Shown: positions 9,613 through 19,059 of the stretch, one piece after another
Layout of the letters: every line of letters starts with the position of its first letter
Position numbering within the stretch: the first letter of the stretch is position 1
DNA from: Campylobacter troglodytis
GTDB lineage: Bacteria > Campylobacterota > Campylobacteria > Campylobacterales > Campylobacteraceae
Length of the DNA: 64,000 nucleotides
Direction: 5' to 3'
NCBI RefSeq assembly: GCF_006864425.1
Contig: NZ_QHLI01000001.1
Location: 1-64,000, forward strand
Position numbers and translations under genes: made by a program
Notes under the pieces: generated by a model
The model's input: only the letters and a program-made list of their open reading frames with translations
Told to the model about the DNA's origin: nothing
Database searches by the model: none

Positions 9613-9725
9613 AATTTCGCACAGATAAAATAAAATTATAACAAAGTTTTTTTAGCTTTTTTGTATATTATAAGTTTTTTATAGGATAATTTATAGTAAA
9701 ATTAAAGCTTTTAAGGTAGTTAAAT

Positions 9726-10232
9726 ATGCGCATAATTTTCATCTTGCTTTTATCCTTCTTGCTTTTAAATGCCAATGAATTAAAATGGCACGAACTTGAT
9801 AATAATCAAAAAAGAACAGCAAAAATCATTTATAGAATGGTTGAGGATAAGGATGAAAGGCTAGCCCTCATAGCCATAGCCTTTCAAGAAAGCAAGCTTG
9901 GTAAATTTCCTATAAATATACAAGATCCAAGTTGTGGTGCCTTTCACATCCTCTTGCCTACCTATCTTAATACAAAAAACATCATAGATAGTTCTTATAA
10001 TAGAAATGTCCATTGTAGTGAGCTTATAAACGATACTGTTTTAAGCACCAAAACAGCCCTAGAAATCTTACACTTTTGGAAAAGCTATCATAGAGGAAAT
10101 TTAGAAAATGCCATCAAAAGCTACAATACAGGCTTTAATTTCAATAGCCCTCAAGCAAATGCCTATCTTAAAAATGTCAAAAATAACATACAAATCATCT
10201 TAGAGCTAGTTCAAAATGGGACTTTAAGATAA
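9726..10232 (+). CDS. Exported lytic-transglycosylase-like protein, 168 aa
   Basis: A signal peptide (MRIIFILLLSFLLLNA) is followed by a small SLT-like domain. The candidate catalytic Glu lies in AIAFQESKLGKFPIN, and the family motif AIKSYNTG lies near the C-terminus, as in goose-lysozyme/SLT folds. It would act on periplasmic peptidoglycan. The intergenic space upstream (9613-9725) contains AT-rich TATA-like boxes. It is transcribed away from the helicase gene. 10233-10623 contains no gene. Confidence 0.7.
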   Translation: MRIIFILLLSFLLLNANELKWHELDNNQKRTAKIIYRMVEDKDERLALIAIAFQESKLGKFPINIQDPSCGAFHILLPTYLNTKNIIDSSYNRNVHCSELINDTVLSTKTALEILHFWKSYHRGNLENAIKSYNTGFNFNSPQANAYLKNVKNNIQIILELVQNGTLR

Positions 10233-10623
10233 AAGTTTTGATTTTTCTTAACCTTGTGCTTAAATTTAGTCCTTTGCTTTTAGCTTAAAACGATTTAGTA
10301 TTTGTTTTGATAAAAGGCTTGATCTTTGAATTTATTTTTAGGGTTTTATGGATGTTATTAGGGATTCTTTTATAAAAAATGTTGGTTTATCGTATAAATT
10401 TGTGATTTAAGCCAAAAAATTCATTTTATAAAGAAACTTCGTTTTGATAGGATTAAAGTGTGCTAAGATAGATAAATATCAATGTTTTTTTAAAAGAGCC
10501 TTAAAATAAAGGCTTTCAAAAGCCAAAATCCCATTTAAGCCACAATTCATAGTAAATTAAAAACAAATCAAGCCTTACAAGCGTCCATTTTAAATTCACA
10601 CAGTTTCACTTGCCTGAATTTAA

Positions 10624-11200
10624 GGCGATTGATGCTTTTAGCTCATATAATTTAGTTCTAAAATCTTGGTAAAATCGATCTTAGTATATATTTTTCCATA
10701 CATTTGAAAGCGAAAATTTTAGCAACTCTTAGAGTGCTTTTGTGCTGATCTTTGCGTAAGCAAAATCGCACTTTTTGTAAGATTTATCGCCCTTGTGTAA
10801 ATAAAATAGTGTAGCAAAGTTTTAATAGCCAAATAATGCGAAAAATCAGCAAAACGAAGTTTCTTTAGAAAATGAGTGGTGAGGTTGATGAGAGTTATTT
10901 TTTACAACGCTAGGCTCGCAACTGCGTAGTAGAAGGTGCAAAATGTGTTCGTGGCAAGCGTGGGCGTGGCAAGAAAACGTCTATGTTTTTACTTCGTTAC
11001 GCCTCTTGTAACTGCAAACAGAGGGGGCTTTACAAAGGCTAGCTTAGGTCAGTTTCACGGCAAGGGAATTTTTATACCTTCATTTGAAGGAGAGTGAATT
11101 TAGATATAACGCCAAAGTTAAGAATGAAAATTTGTATAAAATTTCGTTAAAATGGCTTAGGAAAAATCCTAGATCATTTTAGCTAAAATTATCAATCGCC
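10624..11200 (+). mobile_element. Decayed IS1595-type element with internal deletion
   Basis: Both ends match the complete copy: GGCGATTGATGCTTTTAGCT at 10624 and TTAGCTAAAATTATCAATCGCC ending at 11200. Transposase fragments EVDESYF and RGKRGRGKKTSM are recognisable, and the middle is deleted. Hairpin inserts lie at 10902-10934 and 10989-11022. A third short foreign stretch (10843-10863, with AACGAAGTTTCTT) interrupts the region before the DDE motif. Confidence 0.8.
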
Positions 11201-11240
11201 AAATTTAAATCTTTAAAAGGCAACATTAAGCTACTTTGGC

Positions 11241-11246
11241 TATAAT
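11241..11246 (+). promoter_or_regulatory. Sigma70 -10 box for the NlpC/P60 lipoprotein gene
   Basis: TATAAT preceded by GGC lies 22 bases before the GTG start at 11269 and only 40 bases after the IS remnant ends. Confidence 0.5.
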
Positions 11247-11268
11247 CTTTGCTTTAAAAGGCTTTGTT

Positions 11269-12603
11269 GTGAAGAAATATTTATTTTTATTTTTCCTCTT
11301 TTTTTTATTCTCTTGCGTTAGCACAAAGGATGTGAAAGAACCTGAGTTTTCTAAGGAATTTTCAAAGTTTAATATGCCCTTAAAATATAAGCAAGATATA
11401 AGGATCCTAGCTGATTTTAAGCCAAGCATCGTAGAAACAAGTGCTAAAAGCTACAAGCAGTATTTTTTCTACGCTTGGAATGCCAAAATAGGCAAGATCA
11501 AGGCAAAGGATGTCTTTTGGTCCTTTAATGGATACCTAAGCAAGGAGTATTATTTTTTCAACAAGCAGCCTATACCAAGAAGCTTTTTTGAAGAAGCCAT
11601 AGAAAATGCCAACTCAAAGGACTTTTTAAGGCTCAAACAAAAGGCTTTAATCACCAAAACAACATACTTAAAAAACCTACCAACAAATACCCCCATACTC
11701 CTTAATCCCCACAAACAAGGCGAGGGACTGCCCTTTGATTACGCACTTGATAGTGTTTTAAATGTAGGAACCCCTGTGCTTATTTCTCATTTTAGCAAGG
11801 ATAGGCATTATGCCTTTGTGAGAGCTGAATCTGGCTGGGGCTTTGTTTTAAGCGCCGATCTAGAAAAATTCACAGATCAAAGGGCAAAAAGCTATCAAAA
11901 TCTCAATTTCATCACTCCTTTAAAGGAAAAAACCCCTGTTTATGATCTAAATGGAAATTTCGCCTTTGAGACTAGAATAGGTGCTATTTATCCTTATTAT
12001 GATCTTAGTGGGGGCTTTTATTTTGGAAAAATAGGTAGCATTAAATACAAGATCCCTCAAAATCAAGTAGAAAAATTCCCCTTGAAATTTAGCAACGAGG
12101 CTTTTAAGAGACAGATGTCTCAGCTTATAAATTTGCCTTATGGCTGGGGGGGGTATGATTATCAAAGAGATTGCTCACTTTTAACAAGGGATCTCTTTGC
12201 ACCCTTTGGCTTGTATCTACCAAGGAATTCCTACGCTCAAAGTGTCTTTTGGCAAAGATTTGATATAAAGGATCTAAGCGATGAGGAAAAGCTAAGCTTT
12301 ATAAAAAACTATGCCAAACCCTACGAGACGCTTTTATATCTTAAAGGGCATATAATGCTTTATGTTGGCACTGTGGGGGGCGAAAATGTAGCCTTTCATA
12401 GCATTTGGGGCATTAGAAGCGAGGATGATGGAAGACTACTTATAGCTAAAAGTGCTCTAACAAGCCTAGACATAGGCAAAAACGACAAGAGGGTAAAAAA
12501 AGAGGATCTAATCCTAACAAGACTAGAAGCAATTAGCATTCTAAACATAAACCCCAAAGAAAAACAAAGCATACAAGAGGCTTTAAGCACAAAAAGCTTT
12601 TAA
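11269..12603 (+). CDS. NlpC/P60-type lipoprotein with SH3-like region
   Basis: I chose the GTG at 11269, which gives a lipoprotein signal peptide with lipobox LFSC, and which is preceded by AAAAGG. The N-terminal 120 residues are unassigned. The middle (about 140-270) has bacterial SH3-like beta segments (GTPVLISHFS, SGWGFVLSADL). Residues 300-430 form an NlpC/P60 domain with catalytic Cys in YQRDCSLLTRDLF and His in GHIMLYVG. It probably cleaves peptidoglycan stem peptides and is anchored in the envelope. A G8 run at 12146-12153, within YGWGGYD just before the catalytic Cys, could slip and truncate it. Confidence 0.85.
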   Translation: MKKYLFLFFLFFLFSCVSTKDVKEPEFSKEFSKFNMPLKYKQDIRILADFKPSIVETSAKSYKQYFFYAWNAKIGKIKAKDVFWSFNGYLSKEYYFFNKQPIPRSFFEEAIENANSKDFLRLKQKALITKTTYLKNLPTNTPILLNPHKQGEGLPFDYALDSVLNVGTPVLISHFSKDRHYAFVRAESGWGFVLSADLEKFTDQRAKSYQNLNFITPLKEKTPVYDLNGNFAFETRIGAIYPYYDLSGGFYFGKIGSIKYKIPQNQVEKFPLKFSNEAFKRQMSQLINLPYGWGGYDYQRDCSLLTRDLFAPFGLYLPRNSYAQSVFWQRFDIKDLSDEEKLSFIKNYAKPYETLLYLKGHIMLYVGTVGGENVAFHSIWGIRSEDDGRLLIAKSALTSLDIGKNDKRVKKEDLILTRLEAISILNINPKEKQSIQEALSTKSF

Positions 12604-12656
12604 GGATTGTAGCGACAATGATGGCAGTAAATTTGCATTTTTGCTAAATTTTAAGA

Positions 12657-13060
12657 TGTATAGATGCTTTTAGCTAAGATTACATAGAATTTTAACTCAA
12701 GACAACTTAAGCGGATTTTCTATTATCAACTTTAATAAATTTTGATGAGAATTTTGTCTCAAAATTTTCGCCTTAATTCTGTTTCTTTTAAATGAAGTGT
12801 AAGACTATCTTTATGCCACAAACTTTAACTAAACAAATTTTCGCAAACTTCTATTACGCAGCTGCAAGAGAAAAACATTCACAATCTTGTTGATCTAATT
12901 TTATGCCTTGACAAATTCAAATTTGACGCGTTTTGCTCTATGAAGTGCATTTACTATTTCTTTTAAAATTACAAGCTAAATAAAAAAAGATCTCAAAATT
13001 TTACTTACATTTGGAGAAATTAAAGAAGGAATCATATGCTTGTTTTTAATCTAAGTCTTT
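12657..13060 (-). mobile_element. Cluster of IS1595-type fragments
   Basis: 12657-12690 resembles the end with TTTTAGCTAAGATTACATAG. From about 12694 a degenerate alternative right end (AACTCAAGACAACTTAAG) continues into 3'-terminal transposase sequence on the minus strand, with CACAATCTTGTTGAT near 12890. A hairpin-insert remnant (about 12846-12872) lies at the same site as in the copies at 6748 and 37152. 13061-13416 has no supported gene. Confidence 0.5.
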
Positions 13061-13416
13061 ATATTTTCAAATGATCTTATGTTAAATTCAAGTGTTTTTA
13101 GCCTTAGTAAATTTTAAACTAAAATTCAACAAATTTAGCTCTTTGTTGGATTTTTTATAAAAATTTCTTTCATAAAAAACTGCGAAAATTTGTCTTAATA
13201 TAACAAAGCATAGCTTTTAATGTTTTTAGTCTCAAAAATGTCCTCACAAGAAGACAAGATTATACAAAAGCTTAAAATTTTTAGTCTAACAATGAGATAA
13301 AAGATGCACAAAATGCATTTTGCAAAAAGCACTGTTTTAGACAAAGTGTGGTCATTCTCAGCTAAGTAAAGAATTATAAGTGCTTTAGCAAGAAAATGCC
13401 GCAGATTAAAATTGCA

Positions 13417-13442
13417 AAAATTCACGCAAAACTATGAATTTT
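13417..13442 (-). terminator. Hairpin downstream of the HepT-like gene
   Basis: AAAATTCA (13417-13424) pairs with TGAATTTT (13435-13442). It belongs to the dispersed AATTCACGC hairpin family. It lies on the downstream side of the HepT/MntA operon and could end its transcript. Confidence 0.4.
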
Positions 13443-13569
13443 ACGCTTTTTTGCCACAAAAGGCTAAGAATACTTTTTTAAAAAGCCTCATACAAAAAAT
13501 GAAAAATTGCTTATGAGCCTTTGTTTTAAATTCAAAAGCTTTCAAAGGCTTATATAGTGATGAAATCAC

Positions 13570-14127
13570 TTATTTTAAGACTTCTTTTTGGATGGTTTTA
13601 ATGATTTTAAGGCTTTTTTCATCAATTTCTTCGCCCTTGCTTTTTAACTCATCGTAAATTTTAAGTATAAGTTTTTCTTGTTTTATTTTGGCGTCCTCAT
13701 AGAATGAGTTTTTGTTTTTTTCGTAATATTTAAGTTCTTTTTTTAATGCGTCTTGTGAATTTTTGGTTTTGTTTTGGCTTAAAATAGCCTTTATTTGAGC
13801 TTTTATGTTTGATAAATCTTTATGTATTACTCGTTCTACAACCTCAAAAATAAGGCTATCATAATCGTGTGAAGCAATGTTTCGGCTTTTTTTGATATTG
13901 TCAATGCTTTCTGCTGAAATTTGCTCCAAAATCGCATTTTCATTTCGCTTTCGTAGTTTTTCAAACTGCTCACTAACAATGGATAAGTGCATCATAATGG
14001 CAGGTTGGGTTTCAAGTGTATTTTTTAAAGCTTTCATTACACCACCACTTTTTTGGCATAGCTTTTCTATGTTTTCTATTCTCTCTACTGCTCTTTCTAA
14101 ACACTGTAAAGCTCTTTCATTAGGCAT
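13570..14127 (-). CDS. HepT-like (DUF86) toxin RNase, 185 aa
   Basis: This is the partner of the nucleotidyltransferase encoded just upstream. The HEPN catalytic motif R-x4-H-x-Y is seen as RNIASHDY at about residues 83-90. HepT proteins are HEPN RNases held inactive by their MntA partner. The start codon overlaps the antitoxin gene by 8 bp. The usual HepT is about 135-145 aa; this one has an extra Lys/Glu-rich, probably coiled C-terminal extension of about 50 residues (ELKYYEKNKNSFYEDAKIKQ onward). The motifs and the pairing make the assignment good, but the role of the tail is unknown. Confidence 0.85.
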   Translation of the reverse strand: MPNERALQCLERAVERIENIEKLCQKSGGVMKALKNTLETQPAIMMHLSIVSEQFEKLRKRNENAILEQISAESIDNIKKSRNIASHDYDSLIFEVVERVIHKDLSNIKAQIKAILSQNKTKNSQDALKKELKYYEKNKNSFYEDAKIKQEKLILKIYDELKSKGEEIDEKSLKIIKTIQKEVLK

Positions 14128-14443
14128 AAATTGCCCCTTTTAAAAATTCAGCCCTTTTATCCTCTTTTATGCCTGTTATATCACACAAATCAACTTCTTT
14201 ATCAAAGCGTTTGGCTATATCTTGTCTTAAATCATCTAAAAAACCATAGTATTTTAATCCCTCATATTTTTCGTAGAATTTGTGAGTGCTTTTCACAAAA
14301 ATATCTATATCACTATATATAGTCGCTTCCTCTTTGGCAAATGAGCCAAAAAGCCCTATTTCAGTAATACCCTCCTTTAAAAGTTTTGGCTTTAGCTCTT
14401 TAAGGTAAAGCAGTATTGGCTCTTTTATTGATTTAGGGTTCAT
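14120..14443 (-). CDS. MntA-type nucleotidyltransferase antitoxin
   Basis: The ATG of MNPKSIKEPILLYLKELKP at 14443 is preferred because GAGAAAGGAAAT lies directly before it. The product is about 107 aa. The minimal nucleotidyltransferase signature G-S-x10-D-x-D is intact (GSFAKEEATIYSDIDIF). In characterised pairs MntA modifies the HepT active-site Tyr with AMP groups to neutralise it. The gene overlaps the toxin gene, the classic arrangement. 14444-14887 has no other gene. Confidence 0.87.
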   Translation of the reverse strand: MNPKSIKEPILLYLKELKPKLLKEGITEIGLFGSFAKEEATIYSDIDIFVKSTHKFYEKYEGLKYYGFLDDLRQDIAKRFDKEVDLCDITGIKEDKRAEFLKGAIYA

Positions 14444-14887
14444 TTTATTTCCTTTCTCTATGGCTATTTTAACATATCTTTGAATTTTTTGCCACCCTTG
14501 CAAAAAAGTGGCAAATTAAGCCTTAAAGCTTCATTCATTGCTTAAATTTTACCGTGCCACACATCTAAGGCTTAAAACTCCATATCCTTAAAAATATTTC
14601 ATTGACATTTTTTGGCAAGTATTTGCATAAAGCTTAATCTTTCAATAAGGTTCTAGCATTACACAAACTATCCACACAGTAAGCTTAAATTCACAAAATA
14701 TAACTTTTTTAGCTTCTTCTTAAAAATCAAATTACAAGCAAAGATTTTTTCAAAAATCCCAAAACACCTTTTGGCACAAAACAAGACCTTGCAAAACATT
14801 TTTATGCATAAAACATTTGCCCATTAATATAACAAAGAAATTTTTTACAAGCTAGCACAAAAGAAAATTCACGCAAACAGCAAATCA

Positions 14888-15757
14888 CTAAGCCTTCAAA
14901 GAAGCCTCTTCTTTCATCTTTTGCAAGTATCTTTGCCTTAAAAGAGTGGTAAATTTGCCTACTTTGCCATCTGCTATCATCTTGCCATCAGCCTTTATGA
15001 CGCCTAAAATAGGCAAACTAGCAGCACTTATAAAGACCTCATCAGCCTCATAAACCTCGCTCATAGTAAAGGCTCTTTCGCTGAGATCAAGTCCGCATTC
15101 TTGTGCGAATTTTAAGATATTTAAGCGGCGAATTCCACATAAGATCTCATTAGAAAAGGGCTTTGTGATGAGGCTTTTGTTTTTTATGATAAAAGCTGAG
15201 GAGCTTATAGCCTCTGTAACCTTGCCATTTTCCACCATAAAGCCCTCATATGCTCCTGCCTTTAACGCAACTTGCTTGGCATAGCACTGTGCTAGCAAAG
15301 ATATACTCTTTATATCCCTTCTTTTCCAGCGAAGATCAGGCACACTCACCACAGCTATGCCAGTTTTTGCAAACTCATTATCCTCTATCTTTGCCCTATA
15401 AGCAAAGGCCATTACAGTTGGCTTAATGCCTTTAACAAAGGCAAAGTCCCTACTAGCAACCCCTCTTGTAATTTGCATATAAACCCCACCCTCTTGTAAG
15501 TCATTTTTAGCAATCAGCTCATTTAAAATCCCCTCAAATTCAACCTCTTCATAAGGCAGATCAAGCTCAATAGCCTTCAAACTTCTCTTAAATCTTTGCC
15601 AAAACTCGCTCTTATCAACCAAAACCCCACTCATCACAGGCACGACCTCATAAATACCGTCTCCAAAGATAAAGCCTCTGTCAAAAATGCTAATATTAGC
15701 GTCATTCTTTTGTAAAAACTCTCCATTTAAAAAAACCAAATCGCATTCTTTCATCAT
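14888..15757 (-). CDS. Class IV aminotransferase, D-alanine aminotransferase-like
   Basis: This is a PLP enzyme of fold type IV. SIFDRGFIFGDGIYEVVPV at the N-terminus is the conserved family start. The Schiff-base Lys is in RRDIKSISLLAQCYAKQ. EGFMVENGKVTEAISSSAFI is the cofactor-phosphate region. The 289-aa length fits D-amino-acid transaminases better than branched-chain IlvE (about 300-310 aa), and EVVPVMSGVLVDKSEFWQRF matches that group, but aminodeoxychorismate lyase or IlvE activity cannot be excluded. AGGAGCTAGT precedes the ATG at 15757. It is monocistronic. 15758-15918 is AT-rich spacer. Confidence 0.8.
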   Translation of the reverse strand: MMKECDLVFLNGEFLQKNDANISIFDRGFIFGDGIYEVVPVMSGVLVDKSEFWQRFKRSLKAIELDLPYEEVEFEGILNELIAKNDLQEGGVYMQITRGVASRDFAFVKGIKPTVMAFAYRAKIEDNEFAKTGIAVVSVPDLRWKRRDIKSISLLAQCYAKQVALKAGAYEGFMVENGKVTEAISSSAFIIKNKSLITKPFSNEILCGIRRLNILKFAQECGLDLSERAFTMSEVYEADEVFISAASLPILGVIKADGKMIADGKVGKFTTLLRQRYLQKMKEEASLKA

Positions 15758-15918
15758 ACTAGCTCCTTTTTTGAATTTACACATAAATTTAGCAATTTTT
15801 AGTTGAAATTTAGCATATTTAACAAAAATTACTATAATTTTGCCTAGTTTTTAAAAAATTGATTAAATTCACGCAAGCAACATAAACGCAAAAAATTCAC
15901 GCCAAAGCGTTAAAAAAG

Positions 15919-16219
15919 GTGCAAAATGCAAAACATTATAATCCAAACAAAGAACAAAGACACAGAGAGCTTGAAGGGCTTATTAAAAACAAGCCACAAT
16001 GCCTTGATGATAATTTGATTTTTGTTCTAAGCATAACCCCCCCCCCCACAACACACACATTTTAATAGCTTTACCACACAAACACTATTTAAAATAAGCT
16101 CATCAAAGCCAGGCTATACAAATTTTAAGTCCAAACTTATCAAACTCATAAAAAATTACTCAAAAACTACACAAAGCATTTTAAAATACCTCAAAAGGAT
16201 AGCTTATGCAAATTGTTGA
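15919..16219 (+). pseudogene. C11-tract ORF of about 100 codons, out of frame at present
   Basis: From a GTG at 15919 the frame reads VQNAKHYNPNKEQRHRELEG through DDNLIFVLSI and then meets C11 at 16037-16047. With 11 Cs it ends 9 codons later. With 10 (or 13) Cs it stays open through SFTTQTLFKISSSKPGY to a TGA at 16217-16219, which overlaps the start of the next gene at 16206. That overlap and the homopolymer are what one expects of a phase-variable gene in an operon. I do not recognise the product, and short chance ORFs remain possible. Confidence 0.45.
16037..16047 (+). repeat. C11 homopolymer tract
   Basis: Eleven consecutive C in a very AT-rich sequence. In Campylobacter such G/C runs are typical slip-strand phase-variation sites. 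It sits inside the ORF at 15919-16219. Confidence 0.85.
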
Positions 16220-16886
16220 ATTTTGGCAAGCCCTTGTCAACCAAACGGTCTCATTTCCCTTTTTTAAGCTCTTTATTGCTGGCTTAATTGTTTTTGCACT
16301 AGCATATTTTGCTATATCCAAAATCCCAAAGCTAACAAAAATCGCCCTTTGTGCCTTCTTTGGCTTAATCATTTATGCGTATTATGATTTAATACCTGGG
16401 CTTTATTATCCCATTTTGCTTGGCATTTATTTTTTTGTTATGCTAGGGGCAATGAGCCTTAGTAGCTTTCTTGCAGAGCTTCAAAATTATATACTTGATG
16501 AAAGCCTTGCATTAAAAAAGCTCATTCGCAATGTGCGAATTTTTTACGCTTTAAGCTTTGTTTTTGCTTATCTTGGTGGGATAAATTTACTCTTTTATCC
16601 ACTAACTGATGGGATTTTTACCTATTTTATGCCTATGTTTGGGCTACTTATTATAGCCTTAATTGGCGATTTGTTTGATTTGGAAAAAATTTATCAAAAA
16701 TTACAAGACTTTGTAAGTGCCACAAAGGAAGGGCAGTTTTTTAGCTTAGAAAAGATTTATGATGATTTGGATATTTATGGCAAACGTGCAAAATTCAAGG
16801 CTTTTGCCCAAGAAGTTATTGAAGGCTTTGAGTATCAAGGTGAGCTTGTGAGTGTCAATCTTTACGGAGATAATTTTTATTTCTAG
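16206..16886 (+). CDS. Multi-pass membrane protein of unknown function, 226 aa
   Basis: AAAAGGATAGCTT precedes the ATG. Four or five hydrophobic helices are visible: FFKLFIAGLIVFALAYFAIS, IALCAFFGLIIYAYYDLI, PILLGIYFFVMLGAMSLSSF, FYALSFVFAYLGGINLLFY and MPMFGLLIIALIGDLF. A soluble tail follows (about 160-226). No family is recognised. The ORF ends at TAG 16884-16886, and the following 599-aa ORF is in the same frame only 9 bases later, so the two may be one gene interrupted by an amber codon. An overlapping C-tract ORF lies upstream. Confidence 0.7.
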   Translation: MQIVEFWQALVNQTVSFPFFKLFIAGLIVFALAYFAISKIPKLTKIALCAFFGLIIYAYYDLIPGLYYPILLGIYFFVMLGAMSLSSFLAELQNYILDESLALKKLIRNVRIFYALSFVFAYLGGINLLFYPLTDGIFTYFMPMFGLLIIALIGDLFDLEKIYQKLQDFVSATKEGQFFSLEKIYDDLDIYGKRAKFKAFAQEVIEGFEYQGELVSVNLYGDNFYF

Positions 16887-16895
16887 CAAAAACAT

Positions 16896-18695
16896 TTGCA
16901 AAAGCTCATCACAAAAACCGAGGCTATTTTTAAAGAAGACCCCAAAATGTCTTTAAAAGACGGGGCAAATGAGATAAGCAAGATTATATCTTTACCAGCT
17001 ACGCATTTAGAAGATTTTATCAAGGTGGGTGGCAAGATCAGCAAATACAGCTTTGATGATGGGGCGTATTTTATCCACAATATAAATTTAGATAATTTTG
17101 CGATTTGCTCATCTTGTGGCAAGGTGGAGGATAAAAGCACCAAAAATGACATTGAGGGTGAGTGGTTTTGCTCTTCTTTATGCGAGGATACGGAAAATCG
17201 TTGTTTAGAAATTAGTGAGGATTTAAATCCTGTGATTTTAAAGAATGAAAGCTATGAGGCTTACAAAAAAAGATTGAGTAAAAAGCTCTCAAATGCGACT
17301 TCTACAACTGCGACAAACTTGGGCGTTTTTGAGGTATGGGCGAAAAATTTTGCTACCTTGCAAAATGCAGATACAGGACACGGACTTGCCACAGAAATTA
17401 TGAATAACGAAAATGATATATTCTCTGGCAAAAATGCCAAAATAGTAGGTGGTGATAATGCCCTAAACGGTGCAGATAGGCTTGTAGATGGCATTGAGAT
17501 ACAAACTAAATATTATAAAACTGCTGCTAGAAGTGTAGGTGCTGGTTTTGATAATAAAGGCAGCGGAAATTATAGATACTATAATAAAGAGGGCAAGCCT
17601 ATGCAACTTGAAGTGCCAAAAGAACAATACGAAAAAGCGCTCAAGGTTATGGAAGAAAAGATTAAGCAAGGCAAGGTGCCCGGAGTTACCAATCCAAAAG
17701 AAGCAAAAGCCCTTATTAAAAAGGGTAGTGTAACTCTGCAAGAGGCAAAAAATTACTCTAAATTTTGCACAAAAGAAAGTCTAAAATTTGATGCAAGAAA
17801 CGGAGCTGTTGTCGCTGGTGTAGCCTTTGGCGTGAGCTTTGTTATCAACACAAGTCTTTGTTATTTTAGAGAAAAGGACATAAAAAAGGCCTTAAAAGAA
17901 TCCCTTGTCATAGGCATAAAAACAGGTGGCAAAGCCTTTGCTATATTTATGGTAGGAGCTCAAGCTCAAAAAATCCCTGCCCTAAATAAATTTTTACAAC
18001 AAGTGATAAATTTTAATTTTAATGGCAACGCAGTGGGTAGAGCCTTAGCCGAAGTAGGCAAAGGTGCATCAAGTGCAGGTAAAGGAGCGGTTAATAGTGC
18101 AGCAAACAGCGCACTTCGTGGCACTATAGTAGTAGCAGCTGCGACTATGGCGGTTACTTCTAGCATAGAGCTTGTGCAGATGATGAGAGGACAAATCTCT
18201 GGTATGCAATGCGTGAAAAATATAGCCGTCAATGCTGGTGGCATAGCAGGTGGTGCGGCTGGAGCCTTAGCGGGTGCTGCTGCACTTTCATTTATACCAG
18301 GTGTTGGGACAATAATAGGTGGTTTAGCAGGTGGTATCATCGGTGGAATGGGAGGTGGGGCTATGATAAAAAAGCTTATGGATAAGTTTATAGAAGATGA
18401 TTTAGCCAAAAAACAAAGGGTATTTTTTGAGCATATGATAGAGCTAAGTGTGTTATTTAAGCTATCCAAAGAAGAAGGAAGTGAATTTGCTGAAATTGTA
18501 AATAAAACCGTGCAAGATGATGCAGACTTTTTTGGCAAAAAATTCACAGTCAAAGAAATGCTGCCTTACGCAAATAGCATCTTAAAGCCCATAGTAGTAG
18601 CCATAATCTCGCAGCGTCCAAAACTACCCCTCATTAGCTTTGAAAGAGAGGAAATCATAGATGTAGCTTATGAGGTAATAAATGAGGCTTCATAG
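16896..18695 (+). CDS. Large protein with Cys-rich, nuclease-like and glycine-zipper regions, 599 aa
   Basis: The first possible start after the TAG is a TTG at 16896 without a visible ribosome-binding site, so translation may depend on coupling. Region 1 (about 60-110) has Cys clusters (CSSCGK, WFCSSLC, RC) like a small zinc ribbon. Region 2 (about 145-300) contains NGADRLVDGIEIQTKYYKTA, with a D-x2-E-x-Q-x-K pattern reminiscent of PD-(D/E)xK-like nucleases; this is inference. Region 3 (about 300-490) has hydrophobic and Gly-zipper repeats (AGGIAGGAAGALAGAAAL, GGLAGGIIGGMGGG) able to insert in membranes. The C-terminus is helical. The combination suggests a membrane-acting effector or defence protein. 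Confidence 0.65.
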   Translation: MQKLITKTEAIFKEDPKMSLKDGANEISKIISLPATHLEDFIKVGGKISKYSFDDGAYFIHNINLDNFAICSSCGKVEDKSTKNDIEGEWFCSSLCEDTENRCLEISEDLNPVILKNESYEAYKKRLSKKLSNATSTTATNLGVFEVWAKNFATLQNADTGHGLATEIMNNENDIFSGKNAKIVGGDNALNGADRLVDGIEIQTKYYKTAARSVGAGFDNKGSGNYRYYNKEGKPMQLEVPKEQYEKALKVMEEKIKQGKVPGVTNPKEAKALIKKGSVTLQEAKNYSKFCTKESLKFDARNGAVVAGVAFGVSFVINTSLCYFREKDIKKALKESLVIGIKTGGKAFAIFMVGAQAQKIPALNKFLQQVINFNFNGNAVGRALAEVGKGASSAGKGAVNSAANSALRGTIVVAAATMAVTSSIELVQMMRGQISGMQCVKNIAVNAGGIAGGAAGALAGAAALSFIPGVGTIIGGLAGGIIGGMGGGAMIKKLMDKFIEDDLAKKQRVFFEHMIELSVLFKLSKEEGSEFAEIVNKTVQDDADFFGKKFTVKEMLPYANSILKPIVVAIISQRPKLPLISFEREEIIDVAYEVINEAS

Positions 18696-19059
18696 TGACT
18701 TTTAAAAACTGAGTTTTAAAAAGCATTTAAAAGGGGGGTGAATTTGGCTGAATTTAAACAAAATTTAAAGCGAAATTTTAGTCTAAATTTAATCACTCTT
18801 TTAGGCTAAACTCAAAATAAATTCTAATTTAAATTCAAAAGCAAAAAATTGTAGCCCAAATTCAAAGCCAAAATTCAAGTTAATTTTAAGAAAATTTTAA
18901 GCAAAATTAAAGACTCGCTTAAAATGAAAAGGCTCTTTTCTAAAAAAGCATTAAATTTAGCGCTAAATCTTGTCATTTTAAGCTTTTGCTAAAAAAGCAA
19001 CCCAAAGAGTTACTAGGATAAGCTTATACAAAAAAATCTTTGAATTTTTTTGAGATACT

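Noticed and set aside
16884-16886. Amber suppression as an explanation for the TAG here and for the TAG in precursor 2
   Set aside because: No suppressor tRNA is seen, many other genes end at TAG normally, and precursor 2 carries further frameshifts, so ordinary mutation is simpler.
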